This document shows positions 54,671-64,000 of a stretch of 64,000 nucleotides of DNA, in pieces. The DNA is from Amblyornis subalaris (taxonomy: Eukaryota > Chordata > Aves > Passeriformes > Ptilonorhynchidae), in contig JACAXG010000528.1 of assembly GCA_018881555.1 (NCBI GenBank), forward strand, positions 1 to 64,000. The letters are read 5' to 3'. Both the position numbers and the translations under genes were made by a program. Under the pieces are notes generated by a model. That model saw only the letters and a list, made by a program, of their open reading frames with translations. It had not been told where the DNA came from and did no database searches. Positions within the stretch are counted from its first letter, which is position 1. Every line of letters starts with the position of its first letter.

Positions 54671-57118
54671 TCTCCAGTGTGGCCAGTGTAAAAGCCTAAT
54701 GGGAAGTGGAGGCTGACAGTAGATTTTCACAGGCTAAATGCTAACACAGACCCTCTCACAGCTGCAGTCCCAAATTTAGCTGAATTGATAACATTGATTC
54801 AAGAAAAGGCTCACCCAATCATGGCAACTATAGATGTCAAAGACATGTTTTTTATGATACCTTTACAGCCAGAGGACATGGACCATTTTGCTTTTACATG
54901 GGTAGGACAGCAATACACCTTTACTAGGCTTCCCCAGGGATACAAACATTCCCCCACTCTGGCTCACCACACTTTAGCCCAAGAGATAGAAAAAATACCC
55001 ACAGCGGACAATGTAGCTGTTTATCAATACATTGATGATATCCTTGTAGCAGGAAATGAAATAGAAGTAGTGGAGGATACCCAACAGAAAATAATCTCCC
55101 ACTTAGAAAGCCTTGATTTGCAAATTCCCTCTGAAAAAATCCAAAAACCTTCCCAAGAGGTGAAATTTTTGGGAATTTGGTGGAAGGGAGGTAAGACATG
55201 CATCCCACCTGATACCCTAACCTCTTTAGATCAGATTAAAATGCCTGAATCCAGGAAAGATCTCCAACATGTTTTAGGATTGTTAGTGTTTTGGAGAAAA
55301 CACATCTCAGATTTTTCCATAATTGCCAGACCTCTTTATAACTTGCTGAGAAAAGGGGTAAAATGGGAATGGACTGCTTCTCAGGAAGAAGCATTGCAAT
55401 TGTTGATTTTTGAAGCAACAGCTCACCAAGCTCTGGGCCCTATTCATCCTACAGATCCTTTCCAGGTAGAATGGGGATTTGCCACCTCAGGGTTGTCAGT
55501 ACACATATGGCAGCAGGGTCCTGAGGGTCCTACGAGGCCTGTTAGTTTTTATTCCCGTGGCTTCAAAGATGCTGAAAAAAGATACACTACCTGGGAAAAG
55601 GGATTGTTTGTGGTTAGCTTAGCTCTCATAGAAGTGGAGAAGATTGCATGACAACAACCAATTGTTTTGAGAGGCCCTTTTAAAGTTATTAAGGCTGTCT
55701 CTACCGGGACCCCCCCACCTGACAGGGTGGCCCAGAGGGCCTCAGTAAGGAAGTGGTATGCTCAGATTGAACATTATTGTAACATCTTCTCAATAACTGA
55801 AGGAGCTGTAAAAAATCTGGCAATACAAGAAACTGAAGGCTTGGATAGCAGCCAAGACAAACCTGCCTCAGTCATTAAAGCAGCCCCTCCTTTTTCCTCC
55901 GAACACTCAGCAAATGCTTGGTTTACAGATGCTTCTGCCAAGCGAGAGGGAAAGTTGTGGAAGTACAAGGCTGTAGCCCTGCACGCTTCCTCCAGGGACC
56001 GAATTATTACAGAGGGAGAAGGCAGTGCCCAAGTTGGCGAGCTGATAGCTGTTTGGAGTGTTTTCCAACGTGAGACACGGAATACTTCTCTTGTTTGTAT
56101 CTACACCGATTCCTATGCTGTGTTTAAGGGATGCACTGAGTGGCTTCCCTTTTGGCAACAAAATGATTGGGAAGTTAACAGAATCCCAGTGTGGCAAAAG
56201 GAAAAGTGGCAAGACATTTTAAATATTGCAAGTCAAGGGAATTTTGCTATGGGGTGGGTAGCCTCTCACCAGATAGACAGGAATCCAGCAGGAGAGTGGA
56301 ACAATAAAGCTGATGAGTTAGCAAGACTAAGCCCTGTGAAAAAGGATCAAATTACAGAAGACTGGGAGCACTTATTAGAATGGTTGCATGTAAAAAGGCA
56401 ACACACAGGTGCAAAAGATCTGTATGAAGAAGCTCTTGCTCGCGGTTGGCCTGTTACCAGAGAAATGTGTAAAACATGTATATCAGCCTGCAAACCATGT
56501 CACAGACGGGTAGAAAGACACCCTTTAGAAAATGACCCTCTGCATTTAAGAGAGGGTAAAGGCTTATGGGACGCATGGCAGGTAGATTATATTGGCCCCT
56601 TTAAACAGTCAGGAGGTAAACACTTCGTGCTGGTAGGAGTAGAGATTATATCTGGGTTAGTCCAGGCCGAGGCTTTTAAAAGAGCTACAGGAGAAAATAC
56701 TGTTAAAGCACTGCAGAGTTGGTTTGGAACTTTTCCAAAACCACAGGAAATTCAATCTGATAATGGGTCTCACTTCACTGCCAGAGTTGTACAGGATTGG
56801 GCAAAAGGCGAAGGGATTAAATGGACTTTTCACACCCCTTACTATCCTCAAGCTAACGGGATTGTAGAAAGGACCAATAGTCTCTTGAAANGACTTTTGA
56901 AACCACAGGAGGCAAATGGGGATGTTCAGCTATGGGAAGCTGTGAAAGGTGTGAATGATAGATGGGGGGTAAATGGTTGCCCCAAAATCACAGCCTTTTG
57001 CCCAACAGCTCCAAGCATAATCCCCGCGCTACAGGGCACACTACCCTGGACAACCTGTTTTAGTGGACCTCCCTACTGTAGGNGAAGTACCACTAGTGCT
57101 AAAAACCCCTCTGAATAA
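54671..57118 (+). pseudogene. pol: pol: RT, RNase H, integrase
   Basis: RT has YIDD at 55028-55039 and the LPQG motif. RNase H begins at FTDAS. Integrase has the His/His-Cys/Cys zinc module and a D, D-35-E set with D at 56759 and E at 56867. Breaks: TAA 54689-54691 and TGA 55649-55651 in frame. The last ~60 codons look out of frame, so another shift near 56960 is likely. Catalytic residues themselves are retained, in contrast with the ERVL provirus. Confidence 0.87.
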
Positions 57119-57274
57119 ATATGCATGGTAGCCTCCGATGCCCTAGGGAGAGAGCATNGGATACATACACGCTGGATAATTCCATCATTTTAATTTTCTG
57201 CCTGTTGGTTGGCAGACTCTGTTGTGTTTACTTTTCACAGAAGAACTCCGAGGGACATGAAGACCACATAAACC

Positions 57275-59827
57275 ATGATAAAACTAGTGATACTTTTTTG
57301 CATCCTACCACAGCACCATGGCCAAAAACCAGCTGAGTGGCCGTGGTCTGAAGCTACAATCAGGTACACTAGTGCTCTAGGATCCTATCCCAAAGATCGT
57401 CACCCAAACCTAGCGACTGTAGTACTGCACAACTCTGAGGTGTACCGTCCAAGCGAATGGGGATGGGACTGGAAGGATTGGGCCAGAATCCTAAANGGAA
57501 CAATTGGTGAGAAAATTAAGGCGGGATGCAGAAAAGTGGAAGGATCTCTTTACGAGAAAGCTTCCCTCATTGCAATCACCAGAAATTTTCTAGAACCAGA
57601 TGGGAAAAGCGATTTGCACCCCAACATTACAGCCAAACTCTGCCCTTCAACAGAGTGGACTTGTAACAAACAAACCTCCTTTGTACGGTGTTGTCGTCAG
57701 AAGAATGTCGGTAACCACGCCTTAGACCCCAGTACCAACAACGCTGAAATTACAAAATTTTGTAAAAACGAATCAACTGACTGCTGGTATAACTTTACTT
57801 TAACCAAGCCAACCTATGTGACATGCCATTGGCAAAATAACCCAGCAGATCAGTCAGGCCTGAAGGGTCTAACTTATAAATTCATAATAACTGCCATAGC
57901 AAAGCCTATACTGAGTGTAGTAGTCACATATCATGGTATAAGTACTCCCCTTGTGTTGAATGACAAGAATAATGTTTTCCCTCCCTTTATGATAATGAGA
58001 GGTGATAATGTTACAATACAATGCAAATAAATTGTTGGATCTTTTACTGAATCTATACACAGTTATAGCATTGGACCTCACGGCCGTGTTTTATCTTGTG
58101 AAATTACAAAATCAGGATTGTTGGCTAAACTTAACAGCTGTGCAGTTTTCACATAAAGTCATGTGTGGTAAAAGCAATACAAAATACTGGGGGGAACTCG
58201 AAATTGATGTTGTAACACCTACCACCCAACCACCGGTTATGCTAAGCCCAAAAATTTTTGAAATAGGACTATACATAATCAGGAAAACAGGCCAACAACA
58301 AATATTGTTTAGTCCGGCATGGTCTTTCAAACAGGTCAAATTACTGATGCAAAACAATGTCTCAGAAATTCAGCCAGCCTGTTCTCCTTTTCTGCAAACT
58401 TCCTTTGAAGGGTGGACAACCTGGTTACGAAAGCGGAACCCTTTTAAGAAATGAATGCAAAGAGACATAACCGGTGTTGTGGGAACAGGATTGGGAATTT
58501 TGAACAGCATTGATTCAGAAGTACTAATGAATAAATTGGCTGCCACAACTAGAGATTTGACCAAATCGCAACAACCACTGCAGTCATCATTATTAGCCTT
58601 GGGAATCCACCAGTGGTTGTTATCAAACGTATTACCAAATTGGGAAAAGGTAAATGTGAACGACCACAAATTGATAATTGACGCACTCGGTGCTACACAA
58701 AACAATATCTCTTTGGCTCTCAGCTGCATCCAGGCTCAACCGTGGATGCAGTCAGTTTCTGCCTCAATTATAAGAGAAGGCGAAGAAGGCACTTTTCCTA
58801 CTGAAATTCGGAAAATAATCTGGGACAATGCCACTGATTTTGAAAGAGAATTCCAATCCTGGTGGAACTTAGTGAATTTTACCTATAACCCTATCACAAA
58901 CACAGCCACAGCCTTTGTACTAACTATATGTAATGCTTCAGTGCGTTCGATTTTCCCCATCATTGCATTACGGGCTGAATCATGATGGAGCTGTTGTCTA
59001 TCCCTTTGAGCATAGGGAATGGGCCCGTCAAATTGGTGAGAAATGGCAAACTGTTAATTTAGAAACTTGTATTGTCCGAGAACAACAAGGGCTCATCTGT
59101 GAAGGTAATGCAATTAGAGCTCAAGACATTTGTTTAGACACAGAACAAAATATCTGTCATTTTGAAATTCATCCTAACGAGAATCCTGAAACTGTGCTTG
59201 TGTATATAGGCAATGGATGTGTATGCTTAAAAACTGCTTGTAATAATGTATTTATAGAAAATTTAGTAGTAGATACAAAAAATCATTCGAATTTTTGTGT
59301 TTGTAATTTTACTAAAATCATAGGATGTGATTTTTCTTATTTAGCCCCAGTTACTTCTTATCACCTTTTGCAGTCTAATTACACACTGATCCACCAACTA
59401 GTGCCTACCTCCATTGGGATGAACCTCACTTCAGTAAAGCAATTGTTGCTTCACCAGGATTTAATTGAAATTTTGGAAAAGATCAAGAAAAACGGGCAGA
59501 AAACCCTGATAACTGTTCATCTCAATGTGAAAGAAATACATCATGTTGTAGAAAGGGTAAAGAAAGATGTCAAACACGGGTGGTGGGACACTCTTCGGGT
59601 GGTCACCTACTGCTACAGGTATCCTGAACAAATTGTGTCATCCCATCATTGTTCTTTTGATTTTAGTTTTGATTGGTTTTGTTTTATCAACAATTTTGTA
59701 CATCATGAATTGGAGAATGATGAAACGATTAACACAATTGACATCTATAATGGATATTCATAATTTGATCAATATTTCATCCACTGTAGACACTCCTAAA
59801 GTTATTGATACACAAATGCTAAAATAA
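57275..59827 (+). pseudogene. env: env with long transmembrane subunit
   Basis: Start ATG 57275 with a short hydrophobic leader. The surface part is cysteine-rich with many N-glycosylation sites. A basic stretch (RKRN, then KK) near 58435 precedes a Gly-rich fusion-peptide-like GVVGTGLGILN at about 58470. The ectodomain then runs about 390 codons to a membrane anchor (PIIVLLILVLIGFVLSTILY, about 59640-59700) and a ~45-residue tail. Breaks: frameshifts near 58010, 58975 and 59620, and TGA 58452-58454. Function in fusion is inferred from layout only. Confidence 0.72.
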
Positions 59828-60029
59828 GATAAGATGTTATAAGAAATTAAATGTATCTTTTAATTGAAATTGCTTATTCCCTTTTCTTTTTTTTTTCTTT
59901 CTCTTTTTTCCCTTTTCTTTTTCCTATTTTCTCTTTTCTGTCCATATTTTCTGGGATATGCTACCAACACTGACAAGCCCTGAAGACTTCGCAACAGCAC
60001 TATGGCTGAGCACTCTTGACGACAATCAT

Positions 60030-60043
60030 GAGTCACGGGGTGG
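60030..60043 (+). promoter_or_regulatory. Polypurine-like tract before the 3' LTR
   Basis: AGTCACGGGGTGG abuts TGTAAGAGAC, the 3' LTR start. It is short and interrupted by pyrimidines, so the assignment is positional. Confidence 0.45.
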
Positions 60044-60284
60044 TGTAAGAGACGGTCCGAAAATCCCTCATCTGCCTCACGATCATTGACAACGACAGAG
60101 ACTTAAAACCCTAAAAAGGAGGGGAGGACTCGGCCTGGCCGAGGTGGGATGTTTGCCAAGTGTTGCCTGTGGGTGTGCCCACTGAGGACTGGTCCCCCCC
60201 TTTCCCCCTGCGGGTGCAGCCGCTGAGGACTGCATTCCTAAGGTATGCATTCCTGAGGAAGCTAGTACAGATCGTGATAACCTG
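60044..60284 (+). repeat. Truncated 3' LTR
   Basis: Matches the first ~230 bp of the 5' LTR with about 7% difference plus a small duplication around GCATTCCTxAGG. It stops at ACCTG, which is also the satellite sequence at the resumption point. Confidence 0.85.
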
Positions 60285-61941
60285 CAATTCAAGACCAATT
60301 TTCTACTCCTACTTCAAGGACTTCTCTTGCTTTGTCTGCACTGACGAAGACACCCAAGGGTCACAGGTAGTCCCAGTGTCTCAGGAGAACATGAAAGGCA
60401 GCCATGGGGAGGTCATGTGCAGCCACACCCGTCTGTATGGGCACCCACTGTATGGCACAAATCCTAGCATGTCTCTAGGTTTTGGGAAAGAAATCCACAT
60501 TTTACCCTCGGTCTCTGGCACCAGAATGACAAGCCTTTTGCATAGGAAGGAAAGCACGGAGCCCCAGAGATTTACTTGCCTGTTACAGCAGCCCATGCAA
60601 GAAAAAGGTCAGACAGGCCAGTCCATCCTGGCCACTCTTGTCTGCGTGCAATCCTTGAATATGCCTTGAATGTCTGTGAGCAATTCCCCGTCTTGCTCTA
60701 CTAGACTTCCGTGGCATTTTATTCCCTTGCATGCCCATCCACCATCTGCAATTCAAGAACGCTTTTCTCCTGCCAGTTCCTGAACTTGTCTCGCTCTGCG
60801 TGCTCCGACAAAGAATCCTAAGGCTCACAGCTAGCCCCAGTGTCTCAGGTGCACATGAAAGGCAGNCATGGGGAGGTCAAGTTCAGCCAGAGCTGTCTGT
60901 ATGCTCATCTTTTGGATGGCACAAATTCAATCATGTGTTAGGTTTTGTAAAGACAATCTGCATTTTACCCTTGGGCTCTGGATCCAGAATGACAGTTCTT
61001 TTGCATAGGAAGGAAAGCGCGGAGCCCCCGGGATTTACTTACCTCTTACAGACAGCCTATGCAAGAAGAAGGTCAGACAGACCAGTCTATCCTGGCAACT
61101 TTTGTCTGCGAGCAATCCTTGAATATACTTTNAATGTCTCTGAGCAATACCTTGTTTTGCCCTGCTAGGCCTCCCTTGCCTGGCATTCCCTTGCATGCCC
61201 ATCCCCCACCTGCAATTCAAGACTAGTTTTCCCCTACTAGTTCCATGCATTCTCTTGCTCTGCCTATTTTGACAAAGTCTCCCAAGGCTCACAGCTAGCC
61301 CCAGTGTCTCAGGAGCACATGAAAGAAAGCCATGGGAAGGTCACGTGCAGTCACAATCATCTGTATGGGCACCTATTCTATGGCACAAATCCTAGCATGT
61401 CTCTAGATTTTGGACAGGAAATCCACATATTGCCCTTGGGCTTTGGCACCAGAATGACAGTTCTTTTGCATAGCAAGGAAAGCACAGGACCCCAGGGATT
61501 TACTTACCTGTTACATACAGCCCATGCAACAAGTATGTCAGACAGACCAATCCGTCCTGGCCACTTTTGTCTGCGAGCAATCCTTGAATATGCCTTGAAT
61601 GTCTGTGAGCAATTCCTTGTCTTGCCCTGCTAGGCTTCCGTGGCCTTATATTCCCTTGCATGCCCATCCCCCACCTGCAATGCAAGACCACTTTTCTCCT
61701 GCCAGTTCCATGCCTTGTCATGCTACCCGTGCTCCAACAAAGTCTCCCAAGGGTAACCGCTAGCCCCAGTGTGTTATGAGCACATGAAAGGCACTAATGA
61801 GCAGGACACGTGCAGCTAGATTTGTCTGTCCAGGCAGCTTTTGGATGGCACAAATCCTAGGATGTCTTAGGTTTTGGTCAGGAAATCCACATTTTGCCCT
61901 TGGGCTCTGGCACCAGAATGACAAGTCTTTTGCGTAGGAAG
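60285..61941 (-). repeat. 463-bp satellite, reverse array, part 2
   Basis: Landmarks near 60372, 60834, 61298 and 61763 keep the 462-465-bp spacing. The last four bases before the LTR, GAAG (61938-61941), are the target duplication of the solo LTR. Confidence 0.92.
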
Positions 61942-62660
61942 TGACGTCAGAAAAGATAGGCCAAAGACAAAACCCGATAGACTGGTGTCTATTGAGTAGA
62001 TATTTCTTTATTACAGCGCCGGTGGTGAGGGAGATATTTCCACCTAGCTCACCCACCTTTGNCATGTGTCGTGGCTTATTTATACAGTAGGTACTGCTGA
62101 ATATTCCTATGTCATTATAACATCATCACATACGTGCTGTAAATAATTTACATATTTTTATGGCATGGCTATAAATAGTTCTTTTGCACTGCGCTTGCGC
62201 CTCCCCAATTTCGGTGGTCTTGGGGGTCTTCACTGAGGAAGGCTCAAGGTCTTCCTCGCATCTGAACTTTTCAACTTTGTCTTCAGAGCATGCGCAGTTA
62301 TGGTGAAATAGTCCTTTCTGGATCCAACCCGTCTGAATTCTTTCACTTTGTGGGTAATTGGCTTTATCTCTGCCAGTTTTTCATCAGTATGCCTTGTAGC
62401 TCTCTAATGTAGCTATACTTGACTAATTTATAGCTTTACTTGTCTATTTTGAAACTATCCACATGGTGAGTTTCTGCTTGTTTAAGCACTAAGCAACTAA
62501 TTAATTACATACTGACTATTACATGGTATAAAAGTTATACTATAGGTATAAAGAGCTAATTCAGGTTATATAGGTATAAAAAAGTTACAATTCACACAGA
62601 AAGTTATAATTCAGGTTATATAAGCATTTTGTAACTCTGACACAGGCTATACAGATATCA
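61942..62660 (-). mobile_element. Solo LTR, 719 bp, 4-bp TSD (copy 2)
   Basis: Inverted copy of the 6560-7321 family with TG...CA ends, flanked by GAAG (61938-61941 and 62661-62664). It splits the satellite phrase AGGAAGGAAAGCAC. Subtracting it restores the 463-bp satellite phase. It is shorter than copy 1 mainly because it has fewer ~20-bp TATA-type units at its U3 end. Confidence 0.9.
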
Positions 62661-64000
62661 GAAGGAAAGCACGGAGCCCTAGTGTTTTACTTGCTTCTTA
62701 CAGACAGCCCATGCAAGAAGAAGATCAGACAGACCAGTCTGTCATGGCCAATTTTGTCGCCCAGCCGTCCTTGAAGATACTTTGAATGTCTGCGAGCAAC
62801 TCCTTGTCTTGCCCTGCTAGGATTCCATGGCCTTTTATTCACTTGCATGCCAATACCCCACCTGCAATTGAACACCCCTTTTTCTCCTGCTGGTTCCTGG
62901 CCTTGTCTTGCTCTGCATGCTCCGACAAAGACTCCCAAGGCTCACAGCTAGCCCCAGTGTCTCAGGAGAACATGAATACCAGCCATGGGGTGGTCACGTT
63001 CAGCCAGACATGTCTGGATGGGCAGCTTTTGTATGGCAAAAATCCTAGCATGTCTTTAGGTTTTGGACAGGCAATCCATATTTTGCCCTCGGGCTCTGGC
63101 ACCAGAATGACAGTTCTTTTGCATAGGAAGGAAAGCACAGAAACCCAGGGTTTTACTTGCCTGTTACATATGGCTCATGCAAGAACGAGGTCACATAGAC
63201 CAGTCTTTCCAGGCCACTTTTGTCTCCCAGCCATCCTTGAACAGTGCTTGAATGTCTACGAGCAATACCTTGTCTTGCCCTTCTCGGCTTCCCTTGCCTA
63301 GCATTCCCTTGCATGCCCATCCCCCACCGGCACTTCAAGACCAATTTTCTCCCGCTAGTTCAAGGACTTGTCTTGCTTTGTCTGCACTGATGAAGACTCC
63401 CAAGGCTCACCGCTAGCCCCAGTGTCTCAGGAGCACATGAAAGGCAGCCCAGGGATGGTCACTTTCAGCCAGAGCTGTCAGTATGTTCATCTTTTGTATG
63501 GCACAAATTCAATCATGTGTTAGGTTTTGTAAAGACAATCTGCATTTTACCCTTGGACGCTGGATCCAGAATGGCAGTTCTTTTGCATAGGAAGGAAAGC
63601 AGAGAGCCTCAGGGATTTACTTGTCTGGTACAGACAGCCCATGCAAGAAGAAGGACAGACAGACCAGTCTATCCTGGCCACTTTTGTCTCCCAGCCATCC
63701 TTGAGTATACCTTGTATGTCTGCAAGCAATTCCTTGTCTTGTCCTGCAAGGCCTCCCTTGCCTGGCATTCCCATGCATGCCCATCCCCCACCTGCAATTC
63801 AAGACCAGTTTTCCCCTACTAGTTCCATGCATTCTCTTGCTCTGCCTATTTTGACAAAGTCTCCCAAGGCTCACAGCTAGCCCCAGTTTCTCAGGAGCAC
63901 ATGAAAGAAAGCCATGGNGAGGTCACATGCAGCCACACCCATCTGCATGGGCACCTATTGTATGGTACAAATCCTATCATATCTCTAGGTTTTGGAAAAG
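62661..64000 (-). repeat. 463-bp satellite, reverse array, part 3 (runs off the window)
   Basis: Landmarks near 62953, 63415 and 63884. The array continues past the window end. Confidence 0.92.

Larger units (their letters stand above)
51348..60284 (+). mobile_element. Class III-like provirus with env, serine primer site
   Basis: 5' LTR 51348-52030, tRNA-Ser primer site, gag, protease, RT, RNase H, integrase, env, and a 3' LTR (60044-60284) cut short. The satellite resumes directly after it, missing about 120 bp of its unit, so no target duplication is left. The shared ~240 bp of LTR differ at roughly 17 positions plus an indel, so it is older than the other two proviruses. A YIDD RT, DTGAQ protease and serine primer suggest class III relatives, but env is present. 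Confidence 0.9.

Overview
The window looks like a vertebrate, most likely a bird and probably a songbird. There are CR1 LINE fragments, several endogenous retroviruses (ERVs) of ERVL-like and betaretrovirus (ERVK)-like type, a multi-exon ubiquitin protease gene with GT-AG introns, and long satellite arrays with an interstitial (TTAGGG)n tract. Isolated single n's and one 460-n gap show this is draft assembly. Species and chromosome are not determined. Nothing bacterial or phage-like is present.

Layout. (1) 1-8667: non-coding DNA with degenerate short repeats, old LTR-like pieces and a clean solo LTR (6560-7321, 4-bp target duplication). (2) 8668-15442: an almost complete minus-strand ERVK-like provirus (gag, dUTPase, protease, RT, RNase H, integrase; no env) flanked by a 6-bp duplication and probably nested in an older LTR. 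(3) 16430-23190: a plus-strand ERVL-like provirus with a glycine-tRNA primer site and a 5-bp duplication. It carries many tryptophan-type stop codons, as expected from G-to-A editing, and the assembly gap lies inside its 3' LTR. (4) 16090-33770 apart from that provirus: a degenerate ~25-bp satellite surrounding the one clearly intact cellular gene, a ten-exon USP36-like deubiquitinase (26378-30926, 577 aa, catalytic Cys/His/Asp all present). (5) 33770-43605: a second, complex satellite/duplication domain. It holds the telomeric tract, a two-exon 3' gene fragment lying against it, an ERVL-type solo LTR and a ~4.3-kb duplication. (6) 43606-64000: a 463-bp-period satellite in two opposed arrays meeting at about 48.32 kb. 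An env-bearing provirus with a serine-tRNA primer site (51348-60284) and another solo LTR (61942-62660) are inserted in it.

How it fits together. The landscape is heterochromatin-like or subtelomere-like: satellites invaded by retroviruses in layers. Target-site duplications and satellite phase give insertion order and exact boundaries. The USP36-like gene is the only locus that I would call a potentially expressed host protein. All retroviral reading frames here are broken to different degrees: the ERVK-like element least, the ERVL element most. The most unusual items are the intact intron-bearing USP gene with a repeated basic tail, the edited ERVL whose Gag has a membrane-spanning N-terminal extension, the env of the serine-primed element with its very long transmembrane subunit, and the telomere-repeat/gene-fragment junction.
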